From contig BLAL01000085.1 in NCBI GenBank assembly GCA_015698045.1, positions 62,001-126,000 on the forward strand: 64,000 bases of DNA, in the 5' to 3' direction. How positions within the stretch are numbered: the first letter of the stretch is position 1; each line of letters starts with the position of its first letter. The notes beneath the pieces were generated by a model, which saw only the letters and a program-made list of their open reading frames with translations, did not search any database and was not told the origin of the DNA. This document shows, one piece after another, positions 44,290 to 54,779 of the stretch. Origin of the DNA: Rhizophagus clarus (lineage: Eukaryota; Glomeromycota; Glomeromycetes; Glomerales; Glomeraceae). The translations under genes were made by a program, and so were the position numbers.

Positions 44290-44860
44290 CTATTCTTCAT
44301 CGGACTCAATTATGAGTTTTATTTTTGGGTTTAAGTTTTGGAAATCAGATAATATATTCTTTCCAATCTGTAAACATCCCCTAATTTCTATCGTTCCCAA
44401 ACTAGGAGTCAGCTCTGGAATTTTTAAAAATGCTTTCGGGCTTATTCGCCTAGAACCTCTTATCGTAAGTCTTTTTAAATTAGGACACTCGGCTAGAAGT
44501 GCTTCCAGATTTTTATTGTTAAGTATACGTGAACCACTATTTTCAAAACTTAGCCATTGTAAATTGGGGCATGCCTTGCACACTTTGGAAATGTACACAT
44601 CTGGCTCTATATTTATTTCTCTAATAAATTTAAGACCTAACACTTGTGCACATATGGCTGGCTTCGTATTTCTACTCAATGCTTTAGTAAACTTGACCCC
44701 AGAAATAGCTGTTAGAGATATTCTTTGCCATATTAGTCTTCTAGCAATATAATACCATTGCTTATTAACAAATAAAAGAGGATACATTTTCTTGTCCCTA
44801 TCCTTTCTATAATGTTAGAAAATTCTATCGAGAATCTCAGTTGGTAAAGGTAAATAATGG
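44290..44860 (-). pseudogene. F-box/LRR protein, in-frame TAA in the F-box
   Basis: The minus-strand frame reads L-P-L-P-T-E-I-L-D-R-I-F, then a TAA where Q is likely, then H-Y-R-K-D-R and an open 165-codon part: F-V-N-K-Q-W-Y-Y-I-A-R-R-L-I-W followed by LRR-like turns (C-P-N-L-Q-W-L-S-F, C-P-N-L-K-R-L-T-I-R). Typical of fungal F-box/LRR substrate adaptors. No ATG is evident upstream of the F-box, where it nearly abuts the end of PolB2. With 43629-44217 it forms a convergent F-box pair inside the Polinton. Confidence 0.65.
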
Positions 44861-44890
44861 ATGGGTGATTTTTCCAATTTTGTAGATGGA

Positions 44891-46425
44891 CTATGGAGAC
44901 ACTATTTCATCGAAATCAATCCATTTAAAATTCATTACATTTTTTATTGACACAGCGCCTGATTTTACTATTTTTAGATCACCCCTTTCACCTATATCTC
45001 TTTCTATTAGCTGTTCAGTATTTTTATCCGAAATAATAAAACCATCTGTATGGATACGCTAGGACCCTGAATAATATATAAATAGGTAACAAATTTTTGG
45101 CAAAAATTTACTATTAGCTCTATGCATTTTTTCAGGGCCGGAATTATGATAATGTCAGTCAGTTACTAAATAAAGTAATATATTTCTGACCAACGTTATC
45201 AAAATTTATCTAAATAAGGAAAGATTTTCATAATTATTTTGGCCTATTCTATGCATTATTTTCTGTTACCTATTTCAGTATTGCTTGGGGTCCTGATACG
45301 CTTTACACGATCTCCTAGTGGGCTAATTTTGTTTAATATAATTCTGCGTGCCTTTGCTAAGATAAAAGGTGCCATACGCTGATGTGGTCCTGGTCTTCTC
45401 CCATCAGAGTATAATCATCCCCAAAGTGATACTAACATATGTTTGGCTACTTTTCCCGCTTGTCCACCCTCTTTCTTGATCTCTATAAGATAACTTGCCC
45501 ATTGATTGAAAATATCATGCCCGCTCATGAGCTTAGTTTGCTCAAATATTAGAGCATTAGGACTTTCAGAGGATAACTCTATGTGGAGACCTAGATCCAT
45601 TGCTAATAATAAATCATAGTGAGTGTAATATCCTGCAGGATTATAACGAAATCCTCTTATACATTTTTGTTCTGCTAGTTGACCTTCTATGAAGACTTGA
45701 TAAATACTATACTTTAGGTGATCCTTGATAGAATCAGTTCTAATATGTGTGATTGTTTTAAATTCACCTGCTCTTACTGGCCAGCCTGACATATAACTAG
45801 ATAAGATATGTGGATAAAATTCATTGAAATCCAATTCGGTCGCAATTCCTTCATATGGCTCAGCCCATGTTAAAGCTCCTGTGTATGCTAATCTTATCCA
45901 ATGGTTTTCTTCTTGTGATAAGTCTTCTGCTTTTCTAGAAGCTCTAGAGACATCTTGAAAGAAACGAAAACTTGCCATTGCATATGTTCCAGTTTTTCGT
46001 AAATCAATCTGTCCTCTACTCCGCCATGCAATTGCACTGGCTTCTTCATTATATCATTTATGAGCTTCCTGAAATGTTTCATTTGGATTGGCTTTGATTA
46101 AAAACCAGTCTTGAGATAAATCACGAAAGTCATTTTCAGAGCCAATCCATTGTATAGAACCATCATAGAACTTGACGTGTAAACCTTTCTTTTTCCAAAA
46201 TAGAAACCTTCGAATTGCTGAATACCATCTTGTATCTGTATTTTGGTAAGCTAAAGCGGTCTTATAGTTGCTCTCTCCATCTGACTCTACCTCTGGCTCT
46301 TTTTCTGGTTCGGGAAGTTCGGTTGCCTCAGGTGGTGGTACTGGTGTTGGGTCTCCTCAGCTTAGTAAAAAGTTTCCAAACAGTTGACCTAATACGCCGG
46401 TGATACTACTAAGTAATCCGCTTAT
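44891..46425 (-). pseudogene. Second B-family DNA polymerase-like gene (PolB2), broken
   Basis: Starts in the right TIR with the same leader as PolB1, but the ATG is ATA (46423-46425). The single frame then runs through L-D-F-N-E-F-Y-P-H-I-L (motif A, about 45815), K-V-A-K-H-M-L-V-S-L-W-G (motif B-like, about 45420), R-I-H-T-D-G-F-I-I (motif C-like, about 45045) and ends at TAG 44891. It is interrupted by TGA codons (one equals a TGG in the PolB1 leader, others near 46050 and 45415) and by a 234-bp MITE. Removing the MITE with one 8-bp copy joins R-I-H-T-D-G in frame. The sequence is clearly unlike PolB1 beyond the leader. A viral-type PolB or a polymerase-derived accessory protein are both possible. 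Confidence 0.65.
45061..45294. mobile_element. 234-bp MITE with 8-bp duplication GATACGCT
   Basis: AGGACCC and AATAGGTAACA at the left are mirrored at the right (TGTTACCTATTTC, GGGGTCCT). GATACGCT occurs at 45053-45060 and 45295-45302. It shares the AGGACCC terminus with the 51.5-kb element. Confidence 0.9.
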
Positions 46426-47298
46426 ATTTTCCTAAAGATTATATATGGTTACAAAAGGTTTAAAATAAAAATTAATTTATTCGGATAATTAGAGTTACAT
46501 ATTTATTCAAAAAGAAGAGAGTATTAGAATGGGATTTTTTAATTGTCCTTATATTCTTAGGACTGGAGAAGTGTGCAATGAGGGGTGCTATCGGCCAGAA
46601 GGGTGTAAAGTTCATTGGAAGTCTCCTAGGTGGGTTCCCTGTATAGAATGCGGAAAATTAACTTCCTCTGTTTATAGTGCTTGTAGAAAACATGCAGGCA
46701 AATATCAGATTCGAGATTTTTATCAACGTCAGAAGCTTGCAAAAATTCAGGCTAATGACGGGCTAGTTTTGGGCTAGAAAAGGTAATATAGGGTCAGAAA
46801 TTAATGGTATGCTAAATGGAAGAAAGCTTTGTTCTAATCCTATTTACCTTATAATATTAGCATATAATTTAAGGTAGCATAGGGTCGAAAAAATATAGCA
46901 TCTGCCCTAAGGGGCTCCTGCTATATTTTTTTCTCCTATCGAACTGCGCATTCGTCGGTGTTATGCACCTCCTCATGCTTGTTCTTCCAGCAAGTGCTAC
47001 CATTATGGTATGTGGATTGGGAGGCTATAGGAAGACAATTTGTTTACATTATATGAGAAAAATTTATGATATTACCAAAAGTGTTTTGGTCTTGTTTGTG
47101 CCAAAGTGAAAATTTATTTTTACATATAGGAAGCTAATGTTTACAGCACGGATAATAATCAGAAAAGCAAATTGATTTCCTTAAGGTCACGTGTATATTT
47201 ACAATGGCTTAACGCTATATGATTAAATTTTGATACCCAGGAAAGCAACCTGGAATCTTTTGATCGAAATGTGCCAAAAAGCCCATTTCTCTACTACT
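46257..47298 (-). repeat. Polinton right TIR
   Basis: Reverse-complement match of 28525-29575. Differences are scattered, but none is seen within the 82-codon gene. It contains the ATA-for-ATG change at the PolB2 start and TGA for TGG in its leader. Confidence 0.92.
46529..46777 (+). CDS. Small zinc-binding protein in right TIR
   Basis: Identical 82-aa product to 29055-29303, with the same spacing of Cys and His. Reads outward toward the right end. Intact ATG and TAG. See the left copy for features. Confidence 0.7.
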   Translation: MGFFNCPYILRTGEVCNEGCYRPEGCKVHWKSPRWVPCIECGKLTSSVYSACRKHAGKYQIRDFYQRQKLAKIQANDGLVLG

Positions 47299-47478
47299 AT
47301 AATTATACTCATGTTATACATAATATATTCAGGAAATTTTGAAAATTTTGGACTCAGAATTAAGCATAGTGCGAGCCAGAGTAAGATTTTGGCCTGCATT
47401 ATAATCTACTAATTACATATACTGTATGTACTGATATTTCAATGTATCGATACTTTTTCCCAAAACTGGAAGCATCGT

Positions 47479-47711
47479 CCTATGAAAAAAAATTTCTCTA
47501 AAATATACTAAAAATATACTTAAATCTTAAGATACACTTAAAATGTACTTAAAATACACTTAAAATTTTTAAAATGTACTTAAAATTGCAATTTTAGGTA
47601 TAATTTAAGTACATTTTAAAAATTTTAAGTATATTTTAAGTATATTAAGTATATATTAAATATATTTTAAAAGTGCATAAGTATGTTTTAAGTATATATT
47701 TTTTTCATAGG
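47479..47711. mobile_element. 233-bp foldback, CCTATGAAAAAAA ends
   Basis: CCTATGAAAAAAAATT is mirrored by TTTTTTCATAGG. The whole length is a near-perfect palindrome of 'acttaaaatgta' repeats centred on 'aattgcaatt' near 47588. Inserted in the right arm of the pogo-like MITE. Confidence 0.9.
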
Positions 47712-47734
47712 GCCGGTATATCAAAGTTTGACTG

Positions 47735-48044
47735 TACTACCAATTTCTCATACATTTTTACCAAGATCATCCCAAAATCTTATAACATATAACAATACAT
47801 TTTTGCTAAAATTATTACAAAATCTACTTGAAATATTAAATAATAAATTTTATAATACTATCATAGAAGTTGGTAATGACCCTTACGTAAAAATATTTCA
47901 TGCTCACACAGTTATTTTGTATTATCGTTCACCTTATTTGCAAAGGATTTTATCAACTTATATTAATGAAAAGAAAAATGACAGAATTTTGACACATATT
48001 AAGTTACCAAATATCCAACCTGAAATTTTTCAAATAATCTTAAG
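47735..48044 (+). pseudogene. BTB/POZ-domain exon, 5' end replaced by a MITE
   Basis: Open from the MITE end, with no ATG, to a donor (cttaag|gtaag) at 48044. It reads L-L-Q-N-L-L-E-I-L, Y-N-T-I-I-E-V-G-N-D-P-Y-V, H-A-H-T-V-I-L-Y-Y-R-S-P-Y-L and I-K-L-P-N-I-Q-P-E-I-F-Q-I-I-L-R, a classic BTB fold of the family expanded in these fungi. The downstream exons are not found; MITEs follow. A first exon may lie far upstream, but the TIR end adjoins coding text directly. Confidence 0.75.
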
Positions 48045-48320
48045 GTAAGAAAAAGTTGAAAATTTTGTACATTTTTCTGGTCTGTCTCGATTTTTGACCC
48101 AAACTTTTTTCTTATATTCAATAATTGTCAGTCAATGATGCTGGTCCTATTGAAATCTCGTGAACTTTGTATATAAAATCAGCATTTTATTTAGCCATGC
48201 TCTCGCAGCTTTTTTGGCATAATTTTATCCATTACTTCTGACATCCATGATCTGCAAAAAATCACCTAATTTTTATTGGTGATTGATTATCAGAAAAACA
48301 GAATTTCAATGAAACCAATA

Positions 48321-48476
48321 ATGGTGTAGTTAGCCAAAAAATAATCAGCAGAAACATGGTCCAGACCTGGCTCAGGCATAGATTATTGTGGAATTCCAGA
48401 GGATTTATTGCGATTAAACTGGGTCCAGATGATTGACAATCAGGAATGCACTCCATTTTTTGGCTAACTACACCAT
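48321..48476. mobile_element. 156-bp MITE, TA duplication
   Basis: ATGGTGTAGTTAGCCAAAAA is mirrored by TTTTTGGCTAACTACACCAT, with TA on both flanks (48319-48320, 48477-48478). No coding capacity. Confidence 0.9.
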
Positions 48477-48946
48477 TATAAGAAACCATTCTCAAAAATA
48501 ACTGCATATGAAGTCCTGAAGAATACTTTAACACTAATTTTTATTTTCGTCTTTGTTGTTTTAACACTGGCTTGCATTCATTTACTTTAGAACCTTAGCA
48601 TCACAACTTTTATACTACTTTAGTAGTAAAACTATTTCTTAACAAAAGGTTTGCATAAAATAAAATGAACAAATGTAACAAGTTAGTTAGTTATAGAAAA
48701 GTATATGCACTCTATAGCTCTTTCACACACTTCATTTAGTACACTTTTCATTTTTTTTAGTAAATTTTTTGGACAGTATGATCATTTGAAAGAGTTTTCT
48801 CCTATGTAATTTAGTAAAAAAAAAAAAAAAATTTAAATAGCTCAATTTAATTATAAAATATTCTGTTTTAATTAAAATAAAGATCAATCTTTTTTTAATC
48901 TAAAAAATAATTAATCAAAATCAAAATGATTCATATTCGTCTGACC

Positions 48947-49299
48947 TAAGGATAAACTGGCGGTTTAGAAAGCAAACAAAATAACCGGGTTTATTATTTA
49001 GTGTAAACCGCAGTTCAATCCATGGTTTAAACCACAGTTTGTATATTTAGATATCAAATTAATTGGTCATTTGTTCTAATTGAATATTATAATTTTTTAA
49101 AAAAAAAAAAAAAAGTAAAAATGATTCATTCGCTAATCATGTTATTCATTTATAATATTAATCCATATAAATGATTGTGAATCAGCTTGAACCGTAGTTT
49201 GATGTTTGAACCACAAATTGAATCACAATCTAAGCCAGCTGAACCAAACCGCATCAAATAGATCTGTTTTTAACTGCGGCGGCTAAACCTCCATCCCTA
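48947..49299. mobile_element. 353-bp hAT-like MITE
   Basis: Ends TAAGGATAAACTGGCGGTTTAG and CTAAACCTCCATCCCTA are inverted partners. Flanks gtctgacc / gtcagatt look like a decayed 8-bp duplication. Many 'aaaccgcagttt' / 'aaaccacagttt' motifs lie inside. TAGGGATG-type ends match the 12.7-kb element class. Confidence 0.7.
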
Positions 49300-49593
49300 G
49301 TCAGATTAGTTTATATTGTTATTTATTAGGTCAGATCGTTCAATAAATTGAGCATGATTTTTAAAATATAAATGTTATAATGTCGAATCACAGTTGTTCA
49401 ACACTCAATTTTTGATAAAAATTCCAGTTACCAGCGTTTATTAATATGCATTTAGAAATATGTAATTTTATCCGGTATCCCGTGATTTTTTCTGGTTTAT
49501 TTATAATTGTTGATCACTATGATAAATCATGTATTAGGCAATAAAATCTTTATATTGTATATTAGGCATTATTTATAATACAGTAATATGAAA

Positions 49594-50964
49594 TTAATTG
49601 TTATAAATTGAACAATTATTATAGTAATATTTATTTATAATAATTTTTTTTCTTTTTTTCTTTTTATTATTATTAACATTTATATTTTTGTTAGTAGAAG
49701 TTTCCTGCAATGGCCGCTTATTCTTATTTTTTAATAATTCTGAAGCCTTGCTAAATCCAGATAATGCAATTTCACCATGTTGCATATTATTGTCATATTG
49801 CACTTCATTGTCATGCTGCACTTCATTATCATACTGTATTTCAGCTTTTGAGTTGATATCTGATGTTCCTTCAGTTAACCTTTGTATAACTTAACCAAGA
49901 ATCTTCCTTTTCTTTTCTTTCGTTACTTTAAGGTAATTATGCACTCCTGTAGATAAATTATGACCTGAAATTGCCATTGCTTCAATTTCTTTATTTCCAG
50001 CATCAAATATTGATTGTATCACTTTATCTCTTTCTGAATGGTTAGATATATTTCTTCCAGAAATATCAATACCACATGCAATACAGATTTCACGAAACAT
50101 TCCTCTGATCCATTTTCACCAAGTGCACGATCATAATACCAATTGCCTTTAGAGATTGCTAATAAAAAATTATTAAATATTATAAATTTAATATAATACA
50201 ATAAAATAATTAATTTACCTGCTGTATTAGTTGAAATTCATAAGTAAAATTCTTTGGTTATATAATCTGAAGGTCTCATTGAAATATATTTGTGAATATC
50301 TGCATTGGGTTCAGCTTTGCCTTTAACATCTGATGGAAATGGAATTTCAAATGTATATTGTTTTATTCTAACCCTCCTTAATCATTTTTTTGATGAAATT
50401 TCTTTAAAATAAATCCATTGTCTGTATCCTCAAACTGATTAATTAGTAAATTATAATGTTCATCACCCCATGAATATTCTAATAAACACCCATAAAAATA
50501 CTCTTCTGAGTAATCCTTCAGGATTATTAGGAGACATGGCATCATGATCCAAAATAAGTTTTAATTCTTCATTTGTCAAGCTTTCATGTGGCTTTGCTGC
50601 GTCTATCCCTAATTTTTCATCTCTTTCAATGTGCCATCAAGCGTAGCATGTAATTTTGGAAAATTATTTTTATCTAAAGGGTTATAGTTCCATTGCGAAA
50701 TAGTGTCTTTGAGATGGCATATCAAAGCAACTGCATTTTTAAGTAAAGCTCTTGAATATCTTTCTCCAGATTTTGTTCTTACACCATATATAAACTCACA
50801 CATTTCTTTTTCGATTTGTTGATTAGATGAAAGTGATTTTAATTTGTATGTATAGCCTACATATTCATGATTTCTCCAAGAATTTAAAATATTAACCCAT
50901 TTTTTTATACATTTAACTGTACTTTGTGGTACACAACTTTCTTGAACCTTTAAAAGTTTCTTAG
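49594..50964 (-). pseudogene. Crypton-like tyrosine recombinase, broken
   Basis: After an acceptor (catacag, 50965) the frame reads Q-S-T-V-K-C-I-K-K-W-V-N-I-L-N-S-W (core-binding-type), C-E-F-I-Y-G-V-R-T-K-S-G-E-R-Y, then with frame changes E-E-L-K-L-I-L-D-H-D-A, W-G-D-E-H-Y-N-L and P-F-P-S-D-V. After an intron-like gap (about 50220-50165) come I-S-N-H-S-E-R (H-x-x-R), A-I-S-G-H-N and a candidate nucleophile Tyr in V-H-N-Y-L-K. A TAA follows K-R-K-I-L-G, then a Lys-rich tail to 49594. This matches the DUF3504/crypton-derived recombinase style. At least four stops or frameshifts make it non-functional. Confidence 0.65.
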
Positions 50965-51359
50965 CTGTATGTTTAAAATAGGATTAAAATTTTATTAGTT
51001 TTTAAAATATAATGATTTTAAAAACATTTTTGATATATAAAAATACATACTTATTTCATACTCTCCATTATTTTATATTGAAATAACATGCATAAAAAAA
51101 TTATAAAAAAAGTTTGTGTAAAAAAAATATTAGAGGAGGTTACATGTAAAGAAATTATAAAAGAGGTTCATGTAAAGAAGAACTGGTGTGACATTAGGAT
51201 TTTATTAACCGAAAAATTTTTGTCGCCAGAATACTTAATAAAAATGAAAGAGTAGAGGGCGTGATATGGGTGACAAATATTTTACTATGATCACGTGATT
51301 TGCCCCTGCTTTAGACATCCCCTTATTCGGCACTTTGAACTGAATAACTGATGCTACCC
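50965..51359. other. AT-rich spacer with an ATCACGTGAT palindrome
   Basis: Holds a possible upstream exon end of the recombinase (gaaataa|gtatgt near 51045) and GATCACGTGATT at about 51290. Otherwise nothing recognised. Confidence 0.4.
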
Positions 51360-51528
51360 TATGACCCGCTGTTCTAATCAAAAGTCTAGTATTAAATACT
51401 AGATTTATTTATATTAAAATATAGAAAAATCTAGTATAAAATACTAGATAAATCTAGTATGAAATGGATAAATCTAGTATAAAATATAGATAAATCTAGT
51501 ATGAAATGGATAAATCTAGTATTAAATC

Positions 51529-53259
51529 AGGACCCAGAAATATATATACAGGGGTAGGGTCTACTGATGCGTCGTCATCATAGTAGAGTTAGGCGGAGTA
51601 AGATTTTGATTTGCGTATAATTTAGGATTTTTTTGTCCGTGGTTAGGTTATTAGATTGCGTATTTATTTTCAAAATTTTTATATATAAGAAATTCAGTTT
51701 GCGTATTTTGGTCTAAATTTGGCCGATTATATATATATATAATTATATGTAATAAAATATGAAATATCATTTAATCTATAAAGCTTTTACATGTCCGATG
51801 CACACCTGAAAAAAAAAAATAAAAAAAATCCAAAATGTTTGGATTTTTTTTTATTTTGTGGTATTAATCAGAAAAAATTTTTTATAAAAAAATATAAGGT
51901 CCGGTCAAATATCTTTCTATTGAAGGCTGATTATAATACCTGGGTATCGATCATATGATTCGATCAGTTTAATCTTTTTTATAAAACATTTTCATTAGAA
52001 AAAAAAAATTCATCACTCTAATGTTTTAAAAAAAAATAAAAAATACATAAAAATTTGACCTTTAGTCAAGCATATTGACGAAAGGTATTCACTTCTTTTC
52101 TTTAGGAACGCTATTAGAAGTCTGGAATGCTTCTGGACATACTATAATTCGTGTTTTATTTCTATGTATTAGATTTCGACCACCTTGGATTTTCTTGCTG
52201 GATATTCTGAAGGGTAATATAAAAAGGTTATTATATTTAATATAAGAACATTACTAACGTTCTTCTCTTTTCTTTTTTATAGGAGCAAGCCTTTCTAGCA
52301 CCACTCTTGAAGGTAATTTCGAATGGGAAGGGTAAATGAGGATAAAACTCAAATGTATTGTTATTTAGAGGTGCTGGAGGTGTTAGTTAAAAAAACTAGT
52401 ATATAATAAATAATTAAACTTGCAGCTGTATGGGTTTTTATTTAGTAATTAATATTGATATAAGAACGTTACTAACGTTCAGTTTTTTTTTCTTTTTTTG
52501 TAGGTACTGGCTTGAATTTAGAATTAGACCGGATAAGAGTGATGTAAGTGTTACTGGGAGGGAAAGTTATTTTACTTTTGTTACAAAGAACATTTACTAA
52601 TGTTCTTATTTGTTTTTTTTATAGGTGCCGGCTTTGATGAGGGTAGCCGGGTTGAGAGGTAGTTGGGTAGAGGGGTGGAAGGGTATAAACGCATGTTATG
52701 AATAATAAAATATTGTATTAAATGGTTTATAATTTAAATCTCATGTACAATTTCTTTTGTGAACTTATTTTTTATTATTAAACCCATTTATTTATTATTA
52801 TTATTTTTTTTATTGATTAATTTAAAAAAGATTTTTTTAATAAAAACGTAAAAACGATTTTTTTTATTAAAAATAAATAAACAATGAAATAATTAAAAAA
52901 AAAATCGCTAAATTTATTAAAACCTGTTCAGACCTGGTCTGGTCCATTTAATTCAGACCGGATTATATTGTAATCTGAAACTCAGACCGAATATTTCAGT
53001 CTGGATTAAAAACTATAATCCGGACAACTGAAGAGTATCTGATTGAACTGGTTTATCAATATAATTTTTCATTAGTAAATAATAATTCGTTATATAATAA
53101 ATGTGACCTTAGGGTTTGGAATTTTAATTGCGTATTTTTGCAGGATTTTCAATATCAGGTGTTAATTTTGTGTACCACTTATATAAAAAACCCTTGCGTA
53201 CAGCTCATAGTAAATGTTTTTTTAGACACCTGACCCCTATATATATATTTCTGGGTCCT
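51529..53259. mobile_element. 1.73-kb element with 8-bp duplication ATTAAATC
   Basis: AGGACCCAGAAATATATATA at 51529 is mirrored by TATATATATTTCTGGGTCCT ending at 53259. ATTAAATC lies on both sides (51521-51528, 53260-53267). The 8-bp duplication suggests hAT-like mobilisation. No transposase. Cargo is the micro-exon series at 52.1-52.7 kb. Confidence 0.93.
52080..52720 (+). other. Micro-exon series, element cargo
   Basis: Successive blocks lie between acceptor and donor signals: after 'ttctttag' near 52105; after 'tatgtattag' near 52172 (to 'ctgaag'); after 'attactaacgttctt...tttatag' near 52282 (gagcaagcctttctagcacc, then 'gtaat'); after 'cgttactaacgttc...tttgtag' near 52503 (gtactggcttgaatttagaa ... 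then 'gtaagt'); and after '...ttttatag' near 52625 (gtgccggctttgatgagggt). Each acceptor is preceded by 'ttactaacgtt' or a close variant, a near-ideal branch point. Several blocks read G-T-G-L-N-L-E or G-A-G-F-D-E. A polyadenylation-like aataaa follows at about 52708. Confidence 0.5.
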
Positions 53260-53641
53260 ATTAAATCTAGTATGAAATAGATAAATCTATATTTTATACG
53301 AGATTTATCCTATATTTTATATTAGATGAGTTGATATTTTATATTAGATCAGATAATATAGATCGCCTATATTTTATACTGGACTAATTTGTTAAGCTTC
53401 ACCAGCATGATTATCACACCTGCTGTAAACCAGAATTTTTGTTTATCTGTTATTTGTAATATATAAATAATTATTTTTAATAAATCAAATGAAAAAAACT
53501 TTTTTATCTGTTATCAGTGAATAAACTTAAAAAATACATCAGGTATACTGATTAAATTTTGAAATTTTCTTGATGGATAATGCAAAAACTCATTATTATT
53601 ATATATATATATTTATTATTGTAGCTAAAACTTTTGCTAAA

Positions 53642-53737
53642 ATGCAAACAAATCTTTCTCAAAAATTATTAAATGACTTAGAAGAGTTCAGACAACAGGC
53701 ATTAAGATGTGAACGATGCAACTTTTGCATTAAATAA
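53642..53737 (+). other. 31-codon coding-like fragment
   Basis: After an acceptor-like 'ttattattgtag' (53624), ATG 53642 reads M-Q-T-N-L-S-Q-K-L-L-N-D-L-E-E-F-R-Q-Q to a Cys-rich end (C-E-R-C-N-F-C) and TAA. It looks like a captured exon in the core of the TATGACCCGC element. No family recognised. Confidence 0.3.
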
Positions 53738-53835
53738 TCTTAGAGATATATAATTTGTAAAATTCTTGTACAAAGTGTCACAGGAAAGGAATGATTTTTC
53801 TGATAATCCTTTTTATGTGCATAAATTGTTGGAGA

Positions 53836-54236
53836 ATCTACTATAAGTTTAATTGTAAAATAGGAGAAGCCCCATGGTAAAAATGATTAGTACAGATTTT
53901 TTTGTATACAATCTATTTTGAATACTTTCCTGGTCTGTCATCCCAAAATAGATGATATAAAAAATATTAATAAATTAAATTTTTACACTGATAATGTGAT
54001 CAAATTCTTTGAGAAATTTTCAAATTCGCAATTGTAATTTTATAAAAGATACCTTTAAAGAATTAAATTTTGTTGGCAAAAATTACAAATAATTGATGAG
54101 AAATTAAACTTTTCATGACAGCAATTTTAATTATAAATTTATCAATAAACTGAAATTTGTTACAGAAAATCTGTCCTAATTAGTCATTTTTATTAATGAG
54201 CTTCTCCTATGTTTGTGATTAAACTTATTGTAGACA
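53836..54236. repeat. Inverted repeat 'taggaga-agc' arms
   Basis: 'aagtttaattgtaaaatagg' plus 'agaagcc' at 53836 is mirrored around 54195-54236 ('gagcttctcctatgtttgtg', 'attaaactta'). Either a small nested MITE or the inner arms of the surrounding element. Confidence 0.6.
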
Positions 54237-54779
54237 ATCACCGCTTAACGCTGCGCAGATAGACAGGTGATAATCATGCCGGTGAAGCTTAACAAATTAG
54301 TCCAGTATAAAATATAGGGCAATCTATATTAAAATATAGATCTGATCTAGTATAAAATATAGATTAATCTAGTATGAAATAGATAACATCGGGAAATTTT
54401 TTCAGGGGATATATATCGATGAAAAGGTCACGTGATGTATATCGTAAATAATCGGACTCGTCGAGTGCTATCGATGTGGATAAATAGTGATAAATAATCG
54501 TGATTAACCTGTTACAATAAACATTGATATTCATCAAGGGGATATATATCGATAAAAAGATCACATGATATATATTGAAAATGATCGGACTCATCAAGTA
54601 TCAGTATCATCAAATAATGATTATTATTTTATCAGTTATAGTTAAATAAATGCTTGTCAAATGTGACTTTATTACATCAATAAAAATTTATACATTTGAA
54701 ATCTATGCTAAATCTATGCTAAATCTATGCTAAATCTATACTAAAATTATACAAAATCTATTGTGCTTCTAATCGGATC

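Larger units (their letters stand above)
28525..47298. mobile_element. Polinton/Maverick, 18.8 kb
   Basis: AGTAGTAGAGAAATGGGC at 28525 is mirrored by GCCCATTTCTCTACTACT ending at 47298, with terminal inverted repeats of about 1.05 kb. Flanks ATAATC and ATAATT give the 6-bp duplication expected of Polintons, with one mismatch. Inside are a protein-primed-type PolB, a retroviral-type integrase, a second PolB-like gene, small ORFs, F-box genes and a Gag/protease coding unit. I see no packaging ATPase, adenovirus-like cysteine protease or jelly-roll capsid gene. Most genes carry stops, so the copy is defective. Confidence 0.93.
28221..47734. mobile_element. pogo/mariner-like MITE, split by the Polinton
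   Basis: CAGTCGAACTTCGATGTAC at 28221 (preceded by TA) is mirrored by GTATATCAAAGTTTGACTG ending at 47734 (followed by TA). CAGTCGAACT-type ends with TA duplication are typical of pogo/Tigger-like elements. Excluding the Polinton and a 233-bp foldback inside it, about 500 bp of this MITE remains. Its right end abuts a truncated BTB exon. Confidence 0.7.

Noticed and set aside
44312..44752. 146-codon plus-strand frame
   Set aside because: Antisense of the F-box/LRR pseudogene, whose LRR and F-box patterns are clear on the minus strand.
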